Below, in pieces: positions 21,574 to 33,247 of a DNA stretch of 64,000 bases. The first letter of the stretch is position 1, and each line of letters opens with the position of its first letter. The notes beneath the pieces are model-generated. The model had not been told where the DNA came from. It made no database searches and was given only the letters and a program-made list of their open reading frames with translations. This stretch comes from Haberlea rhodopensis (Eukaryota; Streptophyta; Magnoliopsida; Lamiales; Gesneriaceae): the NCBI GenBank assembly GCA_907163345.1, contig CAJQUN010000443.1, positions 372,001-436,000 of the forward strand. Reading direction: 5' to 3'. Position numbers and translations under genes: made by a program.

Positions 21574-24015
21574 TGTAAGGACCCCAAGCCCTTAACCCTT
21601 GATTAGTGTATTAATCATTATGTGTGGCACATGCTTCCAATAAAATCAATCGGGAAACTCTGATGATACTTTACCATTGAATGGCAATTACAAAATTTCT
21701 TTAATATTCAACATTAAGATCATCTCTACCAACAAATAGACTCATAGATTTCGCCCATTTCCATCCCCATTACACCACTTTTTACATTGTGGACTTTTAT
21801 AAAAATTTGGGCAGAGTCTCCCCATAAATTGAGCTATCCCGAAACAAAAGCCCATCACATAATATAATTCCCGGCCAGGGAAAACACAATACTCAACAGA
21901 ATACAGAACACGAAGTAAATTCCCAGCCAGGGAAGACAACACACAATAAGACAACAAAAGTGGGTTTCAACACCCACATAATACACCAATGACTCTCATA
22001 TCATTTAGCAATTCTACCCTTAATTGTATGCATCATAGAATGAAAGAGAGAAAGTCTCATACCTTTATATACAACCCATATACAAGTATAACCGTGCTCA
22101 CATGCGAGCATCATGAATGTGTATATAATCCTCAGGTGTATATAAGTACCCTATACGATATCGTGCTCCATCAAGCCCTGGTACCACGATCCTGGGAGTA
22201 CATCCAATCAACAGCTCGAGCTCAACTCCAAAGCCATCGATGTACCTGTTCACCTGCCCCAACAGAGACAGCCCCCAACGGGGTGAGCATACCAATACAC
22301 AAAATCCCATAATCACAATAATGAAATTCATAATTTACAACAAAAGTACATACTAATGAATTTTAAATGATACTCCCCTGGATGGCAACGTCCTCATCCG
22401 GGATTCCGTGTACTGTCCCTGTTCTCACAATCATCAAACTCATCACATTGATTTAACTCATCGCATGCCTAATTCTCGAATATCAATAGATAGTGATTCC
22501 AAATTCATTATACAGGCAAATATGGATATCTCAATATCAAATAATGATTTCTCAACCTCGCTATCAATCACAGATAGCTCAAATGCCTAGCATTTATTTT
22601 ACCAATTCTCCATTATACTTAGACATCTCACATGTCTTATAATGAATACATGATTCCACGATCATTCTCAGGCATATCAATGCCCTACAATGGTCATATA
22701 CATCCAGTACCCCATATACCTTATGAGGTTATACAACTCTAATATCACGCACGCTTGTGGCGGCGATATTAAGATTAGGTCGTTCCATAGCTATATCAAC
22801 ACATATATATATATAACCATACGCACAACCATCTAATGCAATCAAAATACATTATGCATTTCACAAATGCTCTCATATAAAGTAATGCTCGTACGTCGCA
22901 CGTACCTTAAATCTCCGAAGTCCGAGCCAAACCTTGCTCGAGTTCCATGCCCCGAGGAATGATGTGCTAACACGATAAATAATTCACAATTATTTACGAA
23001 CATGCAACCCATGCTCAAGCGCACCTATAGCCTTTATACAAAAATATTGCCAACACACGACAATTAACCATTTAAAAGACTCGGGGCGGAGCACATGCAG
23101 GGAGGGAAATTCGAAAGAGACATCAACGAAATTGATCAAGAACCATCCCTAAGTTTTCGAACCCTAACATCACAAATTCGAACCCAACCAAGCACCATAA
23201 TTCACCTAAAACATGAATTAAACGACCAACAACAAGAATAATCGCCCCTCCTGCCAAAACCCCCAAAATCGAACATAATCCCTCACGCATACAAGGAAAT
23301 TCGAACCAATCAACACATAAATGGTAGGGAATTACAGGAGAAGAACGAAAATGGGGTAAGGAAGGTTACCCAATCAAAAATCGGAAGGAAATCGCTCAAA
23401 ATTGGAAGAACCCTAGAATTTGGGCCTCTGCGCTATTCTGGAAAATCCGAAAGGAAATCGCGACGAAACTTCGAATTCTTGGTGTGGAAAGCTGCGCCTG
23501 GACGAGACAAAGCTAACGGCGGTCCGGACGCAACGGATGGTGGCCGGACGGCGGCGGGCGCGCGGCTTGAAGCGGCGAGGGTCGAGGGAGACGGGAATGG
23601 TGCAGACGGGGAGAGAGAGAGAGGCGGGCAAGGTGAAGAAAAGGCTTCCAATAATTAAAATCTCGGGTTCAACTGGTATTTATAGCAAAAATACCCTGAA
23701 ATACTAATAGCCCCACAAATACATCATGATTCATTAAAAATCATCTGTTTTCAAAAATTCTCTCTCTAACTTCAAAACCCCCTACCGGTGCCCACACAAA
23801 GCACCCCAGATCCCGAGTCACACTAAAAACCCAACTCATAGGTTTTTCACCCAAATGAGAATACAATCTCAACCTCGGGATCCAACGATCCCAACTACTC
23901 AAATAGACGAGCCCGGAAGGCCCAACACCGCGATTAAACTCCAAATCGCCACGTAAAACAACTTTAGGGGTCATTACTACTCCGGGATTAACATCTATAA
24001 TCCCAGGTCATCACA
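21574..24015 (-). repeat. 5' LTR of the LARD
   Basis: 2442 bp, starting TGTGATGACCTGGG and ending GGGTCCTTACA on the minus strand. Its start resembles that of the LARD LTR at 50984 (TGTGATGCCCGGGG). Unlike the Tekay-type LTRs it has no GATCGATC cluster. Confidence 0.9.
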
Positions 24016-24020
24016 GGTAC

Positions 24021-24979
24021 TCCCTTTTGGGTCAACTGTGTCAAAGGCTTAGCAATCTTTGCAAATCCCTCGACAAAGCGTCGATAATAACCGGCCAACC
24101 CAAGAAAGCTCCGTATTTCGGGTACAGAAGTGGGTGCAGCCCACTCCATCACACCCTCTATCTTCCTGGGATCCACTGATTCCCACTGCTAGAAATAACA
24201 TGCCCCAGAAACACTACACGGCTCAACCAAAACTCACACTTGCTGAGCTTGGCAAATAACTGATTATCTCTGAGGATCTGGAGCACCGTCCGTAAGTGCC
24301 TCAAGTGCTCCTCCTCACTCCGAGAGTAGATGAGTATGTCGTCAATAAACACAATGACAAACTGGTCAAGATATGGCTGGAACACCCTATTCACCAAACT
24401 CATAAAGATGGCCGGGGCGTTCGTCACACCGAACGGCATAACTAGGAACTTGTAGTGTCCATACCGAGTCCGGAACGCTGTCTTCTATACATCCTCCTCT
24501 CTGACCCGAATCTGGTGGTAACTTGATCTCAAACAAATCTTGCTATACAACTTAGTACCCTGTAACTGATCAAATAAATTGTCAATCCTTGGGAGAGGAT
24601 ACTTGTTCTTCAACGTGGCCTTATTCAGCTGCCGGTAATCGATGCACAAACGCATCGAACCATCTTTCTTCTTCACAAAAAGAACCGGTGCGCCCCAAGG
24701 CGATACGCTAGGGCGTATATATCCCTTGTCAAGGAGTTCCTGTAACTGCTCCTTCAATTCCCTTAACTCCACCGGTGCCATTCTGTAAGGGGCACGAGAG
24801 ATAGCGGACGTCCCCGTTAATAATTCAATCCCAAACTCGACTTCTCTAGTCGGTGGGAATCCTGGGATTTCTTCCGGGAACACATCAGCAAATTTTGCTA
24901 CCACGGGTACATCCTCCACTCTCAACTCTTTATTCTTTCCCGTCGTGTCCACGACAGATAAGATAGCCCGTGTGTCCAC
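24021..24979 (-). pseudogene. Tekay-like reverse transcriptase, broken
   Basis: The minus strand encodes a Ty3/gypsy RT: VFPEEIPGFPPTREVEF, SPWGAPVLFVKKKDGSMRLC, KYPLPRIDNLFDQL, then GVTNAPAIFMSLVNR and FIDDILIYS (24439-24158). Lesions: the first catalytic aspartate is lost (SKICLRSSYHQ where the family has SKIDLRSGYHQ), a stop follows REEDV near 24485, and a frameshift lies near 24170-24180 after SSSG. The connection region (24176 to 24021) ends at QLTQKGVP, where the LARD inserted. The RNase H continues at 15227-14556. Confidence 0.88.
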
Positions 24980-25420
24980 ATTCCAATAACTGGGACATTT
25001 TGATCACCGATATCAACGAAATCTTCGCACGAGAACCGTTCCCATAGAAAGTCCATTGAATCCCCATATCGAATCTGAACCGAACCGTCATCTGCCGACA
25101 ATCCACGACTGCCTGATATCTGTTAAGAATGTCGATGCCCACAATGCAATCGAAGTCTGACATACCCAATACGATCAAATCTGTCTTCAACTCGTTGCCC
25201 TCAAAATAAATGAGGCAATCCGCAAGAAACTGATCAGTAACAACATTTCTTCCGGTGGGTGTCGAGACCATAAGAGGCGTGGGTAACGGAGACGTGTACA
25301 TATAGTGTCTCTCCACAAAACCAACAGATACAAAAGAGTGGGAGGCACCTGTATCTATCAAAATAAAAGCAGGGTGCGTAAATAAATGACATGTACCAGC
25401 GATCGCCTCCTCCGGGCTGC
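24930..25420 (-). pseudogene. Tekay-like aspartic protease region
   Basis: The retropepsin domain starts with the active site MIDTGASHSFVSVGF and contains the conserved DFDCIVGIDILNRY segment. The open frame is 143 residues and overlaps the RT frame by a shift near 24930-24980, so protease and RT are no longer in one frame. Confidence 0.85.
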
Positions 25421-26536
25421 CTAGGCCTGCTCTCTAGTCAGTTCATATACTTGCCCCTGGGGTGGTCCCACTGTCTGACCTCCCGATGGTCGAGGCATAA
25501 TCTGCTGCCTCTGATGCATTGTCCTATCATCAAATCTCGACCTGTTCACCCTGAAGTCTGACTGTCCTCCCCGAGTGGGGCAATACCGAGAAATATGGCC
25601 CATCTTGCCACAACGTAACAAGCTGGGCAGTTGTTCGACGAGTGTGGCCCTCCACAATTATCACATCTTGTTTCCCCCGTTCTATTCACTTGCATGGGTC
25701 CCCGGTTGGCCGATACATTGCTCTCCGACTCTCCTGCTTCCGGTTAAAAGATTTCTTCCCACTGAATCGTGAAGATGAGGAAGCTCCACGAGGCTTAAAC
25801 TGCTCTCCTCGTGGCTTCAGACTGTCAGCAGCTGATCTCTGCGGTGGCACATGTGGGGGTACAATATCAGCATAAGCCCCAACTCCAATCTTTGCCAGTT
25901 TTGCTCTAGTAAGAGCATCATCAAAAGACGTTGGGTTGTTGAAAATAACCCGGTCAAACAGTTCCGTCCGCAGTCTCTTCAAGAAATACCTCATTTTTGC
26001 ATGCCCGTTTGTGGCTATATGAGGGACATACCTCAACGGTGAAGAATAGTGCATGACATAGTCTGATACAGTCATGCTTCCTTGCTTCAGATTTGTGAAC
26101 TCATCCTCCTTCATCTGTCTCGCAGCAGCAGAAAAATACAGGTTCAGAAACCGGGTCCTGAAGAGAGTCCAATCAATCAACATACCCTGAGCCCTCAATT
26201 CCATCATTGTCGTCTTCCACCACATGGAAGACTTCTTTGCTAGTTGGAACTTTACCAGCCTCAACCATGATGTCCTAGCACAAGACGCAGATACAAATAT
26301 CTGCTCCAATCTCTCTAGCCATTCTTCAGCTTCTTCCCCTGTCTCTGTCCCCTCAAATCGGGGTGGGTTGAAAGTCAGGAATTGAGTCAGACTTAGCTAC
26401 CAGGCAGTAACAACTGAGCTACCGGTTCCACGCCCACAGCCGGTGGAGTTAAAGGATTCGTCTGAGCAATGCTTGCATTTACACTTCCTACATCGCCTAC
26501 CTCTTCATTGAGGTTCCCCAAGTTTATGGCCGCCAT
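25421..26536 (-). pseudogene. Tekay-like gag, broken
   Basis: Gag starts at ATG 26536 (MAAINLGNLNEEVGDVGS), 199 bases inside the PBS. It covers the capsid region (WLRLVKFQLAKKSSMWWKTT, FRTRFLNLYFSAAARQMKED) and one zinc knuckle remnant (LRCGKMGHISRYCP), which has lost its first cysteine pair. A stop near 26400 and a break near 25660-25690 disable the frame. The homologous gag on the plus strand is at 58540-59640. Confidence 0.87.
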
Positions 26537-26734
26537 GCTGTAACACAAGGGTTAACAACAATTCCAAAACAATACAAATGCTACACCGTTAGATAACATG
26601 AATGGTAATAAGCATGTTAGTATAACAATTATATACACCAATATGTAGCACATGCGTAAACATGCCCAAATATAACCACCTAGCCAACCATTGCTAAGGC
26701 TACCCTTCACTCAATCCCGGGTTCTCTAACCACT

Positions 26735-26746
26735 GCTCTGATACCA
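26735..26746 (-). other. Primer binding site (tRNA-iMet), minus-strand Tekay-like element
   Basis: Minus-strand TGGTATCAGAGC lies four bases after the LTR end. Confidence 0.9.
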
Positions 26747-27305
26747 CTAATGTAAGGACCCTAGTTCCTTAAGTGCGGATTAAAGGCATAAGTAGAGCTA
26801 ACATGTATAATCAGAGTATTAAAAGTTCGTGTTGAGGCCTTGAGCCTTAAGAATTACATGCCAAGTTAAGGACTTCCAAATGGATTAATTACATTCCCTA
26901 ACAAACGAATGTTATCACAATAGCTTTACACTACTCTTAGAGTAGATACTATACAAAATAATCATGTCCTTCCTTATCAAAAGCGCTCTTCACAAGCTCA
27001 CCGCCTCAACCAGTCCTTAGTCCCCTTTTTATGCCAAAATGTACCTACAAGGACAACCCCCAAATCATGAGCATATAATAATCCATATACAACACAATAT
27101 GATTATAAGGCGTAAATGCATAAACCGTAATTATAAAACACTTCCTGTTTTCCAATGCATTTTAAACGCTCCCTTTTTTGTTGTCCCTGTACCATAACTC
27201 GTGAGCATAATTAATAGATTATTTAATGGTTCCACAAATGTCATGACATATCACCATTTCATTATCACCAATCACCAATCCCTAGTCTGTTATAACATTG
27301 TATTC

Positions 27306-27495
27306 TAATGCACCTCGCTTGTCATGACAGCGACACTAATACCCCTCGCTTCGACATATTAGGGCATTGAATAACCTCGCTCAAATGCGACATGCGTCAA
27401 TACTCTCGCTTCAACATTTGGCGGCAAATATTCTTTCCTCGCTACAATATGACAGCGGCAAGTATTCTATCATCGTTTCAAGTGACAGCGGCAAA
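27306..27495. repeat. CGCT/AGCG motif block (Tekay-type LTR)
   Basis: Four to six TCGCT...ATGACAGCGGCA-like units resemble those at 10850-11010 in the solo LTR and at 20840-21330 in the LARD interior. Confidence 0.8.
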
Positions 27496-27849
27496 GCATT
27501 AAAATCATCACTCTAATAACCATGACTCATGGGAAGTGCACCAAACAATCAATACATACATATGCAATCATAATGCATAGTTCAACATGCATTTGCATCC
27601 ACAATGCATAATTCCATATACTTGCATCCACAATGCATATTAAAATGAGTATATAAGATATGTACCGTTGGTGCCCGTAAGTCTCTCTACGTACCTTTCC
27701 AAAAATAGGATGTGGTAGGACTTCACTTCCTTGGTTGTGTTGCCACCTGGGATGGTTCTACACATTCACACAAACCAATATTAGAACCCAATAATAGTCC
27801 AATACCAAAATCCTACAAAAATAACCAAAATGTACAATTTTGGCATCTC

Positions 27850-28056
27850 GCGGTCGATCGGTATAATGCCTCGATAGATCGCGAGGTCCAGCAGCCATAA
27901 TGCCCAAAAAATCTAATCCGCGATCGATCGCCGAGTTTGTGCCGATCGATCGCGCCTTCGCCGATCGATCGCGCCAAACTCACGATCGATCGTACAAGCT
28001 TACTGGAGCCTCCCTGTGGCTCGCGATCGATCGGGAAAATGTCCCGATCGATCGCC
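27850..28056. repeat. GATCGATC palindrome cluster (Tekay-type LTR)
   Basis: Eight motifs centred on GATCGATC, with flanks varying among GCG, CCG and ACG, and two decayed units (CGGTCGATCGG, TCGATAGATCGC). Confidence 0.9.
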
Positions 28057-28873
28057 GAAGTCTGTACGCGATTTTTTTTGCTATTTTCCACACTTCTTCT
28101 CCAACCCATTTTTCTTCAAATCTTTCCCCGCCATTAACACCCAAACACCAAAAACCTCCAAAATAAACATCAAAATTTCAATACTACACATATTGAATAA
28201 AATCTCCAAAATCAACATAAACCACATCAAAAACAATACCCAAACCAATACAACAACAAATCCAGAAACCCAAATCAAAATATCACATTTTCAAAACCAA
28301 ACCATTTTCAAATCCCTAATACAAACCCATTTCAAACCCAACACATACAGAACCAAACAAGAAGGAACTCTTACCACTTCTAGGCTTCAAATCTCACCAA
28401 GAAATCAAGCAACCAAGATTTTTGCAAAGTTTCCTCCTTTTTCCTTTGATTCAAACGTGAAAGTGGGTTTTTGGGGGTTAGGGTTGGGAAAGTTGGATGA
28501 TAAGGAGTGATGGGAGGGTGAGGTGAAAAGGGTTATAAGTGGGTTTAAAGTAGTATGGTACCCAATTAATTAGCATGATGTATAAAATATCCCAACATGA
28601 TATTTTAAAAGCATTTTTTTCCAGAAATGCACCAAAACCTCAATTAAATACATGATTTACCAAATAATCATTAGCCATCACAATTAAACCATGTCAACAC
28701 CTAATTTCTCAACATGCATCACATGCACCCTGAAATGTATTACCAGGTCACGTCCACATGTGACTAAGCATTTCCCATATTAAATAATTCCCATACTAAA
28801 TTAATTAACACCATAATTACCACATAAATATAATTAATGCCCAAATGCATATAATCATTTCGGGGATATCACA

Positions 28874-29120
28874 CTGTTTGATCTAAGATGATTGTATGAT
28901 ACTTGTGATTGACAATAACACATACACACGTTCCGAGTTTGAGGCTTGTTACTTGACTTAACGTGTCCAATAGTTTGATGGATTCTTATTGTGGTATGAG
29001 TGAAACTTCTGAGACAAACATATGAGCACGAAATAATCCATGTCACCTATCAATTGTGAGCTTCACTGTTTTTAATTCTTTTCTTGCTCGATGACGATCA
29101 AGAGCCAAGTTTGGGGGAGT
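28874..29120 (+). mobile_element. 3' internal end and PPT of a plus-strand Athila-like element
   Basis: Non-coding sequence ends in CCAAGTTTGGGGGAGT (29105-29120), the typical Athila polypurine tract directly before the 3' LTR. The rest of the element was separated by the Tekay-like insertion and lies left of the window, if present at all. Confidence 0.75.
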
Positions 29121-30580
29121 TAATAAGTGCCATTTTTGCACTTATATTTGCATATATTTCTTGCCATTTTTATAGTGATTCTTGGACGATTTTACACTTT
29201 TGGTTGTGTTTTTGTATATTTCCAGAAATCCAGTGAAAGTGCAAGAAATACCTGAAAAACCTCATTTATAGACTTGAAGGTGGCAACTGGGAAAAAATGA
29301 GCCAAGACATTGGAAAGAAAGTAAAAAAGAGTTGAGTTGATGAAATTGAAACAGACAATTGATTGCCATGAAGAAGAGATCAATCGCTGCAAGGCAGTGA
29401 TCTGGGTTCAAAATTTTATACAAGAGGCGATCGATCGCCACAAAGGAGAAATCGATGCATCGGGGCAGAAGGCTGAGGCGATCAATCGCCACTCAAACAG
29501 AGGTCGATCGCCATAGAGAGAAAAGTCAAAGAGATCGATCGCCATTGACATAGTGATCGATCACCAAGTCCCGCGGAAGAAAACTTTCCATTTTAAGTTA
29601 TGGGCTATTTTTGGTCCTAGATTTGAATGAGCTCAGTTTCTTGAATATAAAAGGGAGTTTTTGCAGCAAAGAGGGGACTTTTTCATTACTTTTTACCCTA
29701 GACTTGGGAGGAGCCACCACATACAAGTTGGAGATTCAAAGCAACGCAGCTAGGGACGGAATATCGGATCAACGCAAGAGTCAACGCCTAGCGATTTTCT
29801 GTATTACTAAACTTTGTTTTGGTTTAATTTTTGAGTTTCAATGTTTATTATGTTGTTTAATATGATAAAACATTGTTCTTGCTTTATTATGCTAGGCTAA
29901 GTTGTTTATCGAGATTAGGGAATCTTTTGTATGAACTCACAATTTTAATTCTAGTTTTTGATTGAGTTTTTGTTATCTTTGTGTTTGTGTTATGTTTTTA
30001 ATGCTTTTAAGAGATTAGCTACCCTTTGAATGATGTTAGTTTGCAATGGAGATCGAGAGATAAAATTGTAATATGGAACAAATAACACATACTGTAGATT
30101 TCAGACCGAGATCGAGAGATGACGTCAAACACATGTGTGATAGCTATAGATATGTAGTAATCGAAGGCTAAGGGTTTTCATAGAGCGTTTGCAATATTAA
30201 TTTGTTAAATAAGTGAACCATATTACTTACTGCAAATTGGTGTTAGGTTTAATATAGCTCGAGAGAGTGTATTAGATACAACCTGAAAACTTGTCACCTT
30301 AGATGCATTAGTTTTGATTAGAACTAGTAGATGAATTGTGGGGGATTACTTAAGTGAACCGAATCTCGATATTTATCTTTACTGTTTAGTATATTATCCC
30401 TTTGTGGTGTGGTTAATTCCTGAATTTGAGTAAATTAGTCAATCTTTCATAATTCGTAGGTTAAATATAGTAAGCTAATTAAATCTGATAATTACTACTA
30501 GTCTCTGTGGGTACGACGTCCCTACTTTCATATCATTATACTAAAACTTGACACCGTGCACTTGCGGTATAATCGCGCCA
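29121..30580 (+). repeat. 3' LTR of the plus-strand Athila-like element
   Basis: The LTR of about 1.46 kb starts TAATAAGTGCCATTTTTGCA, with the usual TG start mutated to TA, and ends ACTTGCGGTATAATCGCGCCA. The GTGCCATTTTTGCACTTAT start is typical of Athila. A GATCGATC cluster lies at 29358-29564. No PBS follows, as expected for a 3' LTR. Confidence 0.78.
29358..29564. repeat. GATCGATC palindrome cluster (plus-strand Athila-like LTR)
   Basis: About eight units, most decayed (GATTGCC, GATCAATCGC, AATCGATGC) and two or three intact (GCGATCGATCGCC, AGATCGATCGCC). Confidence 0.85.
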
Positions 30581-30839
30581 CACGAGAAAATAATTGTTTA
30601 ATAAAAATCGCGATCAGATATCGCATGAGGTTAGTAGATCACGTGCCATTATTGAATGCACTGCCAAAGTTTAGCATTATCTTCCCCAATGAGAAAAAAT
30701 CAAATGATTCTAAATTCTTGCTCACTAAAATTAGTTACTTGGGGTTTATAAATATATATGAAGCTCAGTAAATGAAGTTGGAGCAGAATAAGTCTAAGTA
30801 GAAGCTTGTTTTCTTCTTAACTTTGTCCACACGGAACCT
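30581..30839. other. Unassigned AT-rich sequence
   Basis: No family, motif or convincing ORF is visible between the Athila-like LTR and the simple repeat. Confidence 0.5.
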
Positions 30840-31135
30840 CTACTACTACGACCACCACCACCACCACAACCAGTACTACTACTACCACCACAACCACCAC
30901 CACTACCACTACCACTACCACTATTACTACTACAACTACTACCACCACCACCTCCACTACTACTACCACCACCACTACCACCACCACAACCACGACCACC
31001 ACCACTACTTCGATGACCACCACCACCACGACCACTATGACTACTACTATTACCACTACAACTACTACTACCACCACTACGACCACGACCACGACCACGA
31101 CCACGACTATTACCACCTACTACTACCATCTACGA
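30840..31135. repeat. (CCA/CTA)-rich trinucleotide repeat
   Basis: About 295 bp consist almost entirely of ACC, ACT, ACG and TAC triplets, with no other structure. All six frames translate to low-complexity His/Tyr, Gly/Ser or Val runs, so the ORFs across it are artefacts. Confidence 0.95.
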
Positions 31136-31201
31136 CACCTATGACTATACTAGAAGCAATTTCCCAATCAGCATAATAAATATGAAATTGTTCAGATATC
31201 C

Positions 31202-31766
31202 TAGAGCAGTTCATCGGTTCGTTTCAAAACCAAAACTTCAGTTCTTGAATTTTAAAACCGAACCGAAATTGTTCGTTTCGGTTTTAACGGAACATTTTCG
31301 GTTTGGTTTGGTACTGTTTCAGTATGAACCTTTTTTTCTGGAATTTGATGATTAGTTGATGAAAATTCAACTTAAATACAAACATTAATACATCATACAT
31401 TGGACTCAACATGATTTTGAACATTTGACCTTTTAGTTTTAAACTTCTAATATTATTTTGAAGCTATTTATTCAAAAAAATCGAGTTTAAAGGAGACAAC
31501 AAAATTAATTATATTATACTTGAAAACACATAGTTAATTTACGAGTTCTTATTCATATAAGGAGCGAAACTATTAAAAAAAATTTAAACCATAATTTTTT
31601 TTTTTAAATGTACTTTTTTTAAAAAAAAATTGGTTTTCGGTTCGGTTTGGTTACCGTACCCTATAATCAAAAATCGAATTTTTTTAAAACTGAAAACCGA
31701 ACCAAAATGTTTTCAATTCGGTTCGTTTTGAATCGAAACTGTTAACCGAACCAGTGCACACCCCTA
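31202..31766. mobile_element. hAT-type MITE with 8-bp duplication
   Basis: The 565-bp element is flanked by AGATATCC on both sides (31194-31201 and 31767-31774). Its ends are diverged inverted repeats: left TAGAGCAGTTCATCGGTTCG, right (reverse complement) TAGGGGTGTGCACTGGTTCG. TAGGGGTGTGCA is a common terminus of plant hAT elements, and an 8-bp duplication is the hAT hallmark. The interior holds subterminal GGTTCGGTTTGG/AACCGAACC words and no ORF. Confidence 0.9.
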
Positions 31767-32009
31767 AGATATCCATTCATTTAAAAAACTAATTAACAGT
31801 ATCTTTATAAGGTAAACACGCTTGCAACATTAACTTTTAATTTTTTTTATTGCAGCTGAACCATTAAGAAATCTAAGAGTTGTTTTTATTTGTTTCTAAT
31901 TGAGTCTCGAGTGGTCTCAACCCATCTTGCACACACAAATTTAAAAAATGACATGCACAACGAATATGAAAAAAGATCAACATTTAAAATTGATCTCAAA
32001 TAATTTTTT

Positions 32010-32420
32010 TAAATAAGCAATTGCGGAGGTATTATTAGATGCATTATAAAAAAAATAGAAAATATTTTATTACTAATATTATCTTCATTTGTTACTTGCA
32101 TGGCATTAGAAATAACTTCACACGTATGATACCAATCAATTTTTGCAAAACCTAAATTCTTTTTATTTAACATCCAAATATCGTCAATTCAATGTCCTGT
32201 AACACATATATATGATGCATTGCCAATAAAAGTTGTCCAAATATCATTGGTTAGTGCTACTTTTGAAGAAAGATTTCCTAAACACGCAATTAAATTTGCT
32301 TTATATTCATTAAATATTGTGACTGCATCCGATTTAATAGTATTTTTTGAAAACCTTTTATGTTGAGTTTGCAAACCTAAATTAATATAATTAGTGAATT
32401 TCACATTCGTCCCCATTGAA
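32010..32420 (-). pseudogene. Decayed hAT transposase fragment
   Basis: The minus strand encodes SKNTIKSDAVTIFNEYKANL, LSSKVALTNDIWTTF and NASYICVTGH, then a stop, then IDDIWMLNKKNLGF and HTCEVIS. This matches the N-terminal side of the RNase-H-like catalytic core of plant hAT (Ac/DAYSLEEPER-type) transposases. There is no BED finger and no C-terminal dimerisation domain. It lies 240 bp right of the hAT MITE but is outside its inverted repeats. Confidence 0.75.
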
Positions 32421-32460
32421 AAGGTTTCTCCGCCCGTACTACGTATTTAGCTAATTCTCT

Positions 32461-32840
32461 ACTATCTCTTTCAACCGAATAAGTGAAAAATCATAAATTC
32501 GAACTAATACTACCATCACCACTATGAAAATTGAGAAAGAGTGTTTTGGTTACGATCATTAGGTTCTATCATGCTTAACTAAAAGCCTAAGTAAATGACC
32601 CGTCCCACCCAAAGAAGCATATACATAAATATTTTGCATTGTGTCTTGTATTGCCAAATATTGAGAGCCGAACTTCTTTCTTCTTGCTTACAATTTACAA
32701 ATTTAGAATTGAGATCTTAGAGAATTGAGTGCTTAGAGAGTAGATATTGATAAAACAAATTGTTAGAATAAAATGATCAGCAAACACTCTATTTAACAAC
32801 AACAATAAAATTTAAAAAGAAAGAACTACCATTTTTTACC
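32461..32840. other. Unassigned AT-rich sequence
   Basis: No gene or recognisable repeat family. It may include more hAT-derived sequence beyond the transposase fragment. Confidence 0.4.
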
Positions 32841-32844
32841 GTTA

Positions 32845-33035
32845 TGCTTTACCGGACGATCGGCCATACATATGCCGATCGATTGATAAAGCATGTAACG
32901 GTCAAACTATGACCATTATGCTGTTATGCTTTACCGATCGATCGGCACATGCATTGTCGATCGATCGGTAAAGCTCCAATTTTTTTCCCACGTCATTTGG
33001 TGATTGACCGACAACCATTTGCTAATCAATCGCCA
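32845..33035. repeat. GATCGATC motif cluster outside a defined LTR
   Basis: Motifs CGGACGATCGGCC, GCCGATCGATTG, ACCGATCGATCGGC and GTCGATCGATCGGT, then decayed units (TGATTGACCG, AATCAATCGCC). Part lies in a duplicated unit starting GTTATGCTTTACCG (32840s and 32925s). I see no LTR ends around it. Confidence 0.75.
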
Positions 33036-33045
33036 TAAATTTTTA

Positions 33046-33247
33046 TTTCTATTTATAAAAAATATATCGTACCCATGGGAAGTGTCGTGCTGACACGTCA
33101 CTGCCAACACCCTTGGCCTAGCACGCCCAACCCTACGAGCCGTGCCTGGCATGACCCATCACTGTAGCTCCACAAAAGCTTTATCCCAGCGAACAGAGGA
33201 TGCTCAGCTCTGCACTACACATGGATTGACACGGGTCGTGTCCATGC
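33046..33247. other. Unassigned sequence
   Basis: Words such as GTCGTGCTGACACG and GGGTCGTGTCCATG recur, but no element boundary or ORF can be supported. Confidence 0.35.

Larger units (their letters stand above)
15233..24015 (-). mobile_element. Complete non-autonomous LTR retrotransposon (LARD)
   Basis: The 8783-bp element is bounded by long direct repeats (15233-17660 and 21574-24015) with a 5-bp duplication GGTAC (15228-15232 and 24016-24020). It has a tRNA-iMet PBS (21558-21569) and a GTGGGGGA-type PPT near 17662-17670. The 3.9-kb interior has no gag, protease, RT, RNase H or integrase that I can recognise. Only the last codons of a Tekay-type pol (NFKDEIL just before the PPT) survive. 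A clean TSD and a shared interior with the plus-strand copy at 50984-56500 show that it is a real family mobilised in trans, probably by Tekay-type elements. It interrupts a Tekay-like pol gene. Confidence 0.9.
26751..28873 (-). repeat. 5' LTR of the minus-strand Tekay-like element
   Basis: 2123 bp; on the minus strand it starts TGTGATATCCCCGAAATG and ends GGGTCCTTACA. It has a CGCT/AGCG block (27306-27495) and a GATCGATC cluster (27850-28056). The right flank begins CTGTT; the matching duplication would lie left of the window. It is inserted near the 3' end of a plus-strand Athila-like element. Confidence 0.88.

Noticed and set aside
30794..31176. Three overlapping ORFs rich in Gly/Ser, Val or His/Tyr
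   Set aside because: All are translations of the trinucleotide repeat at 30840-31135.
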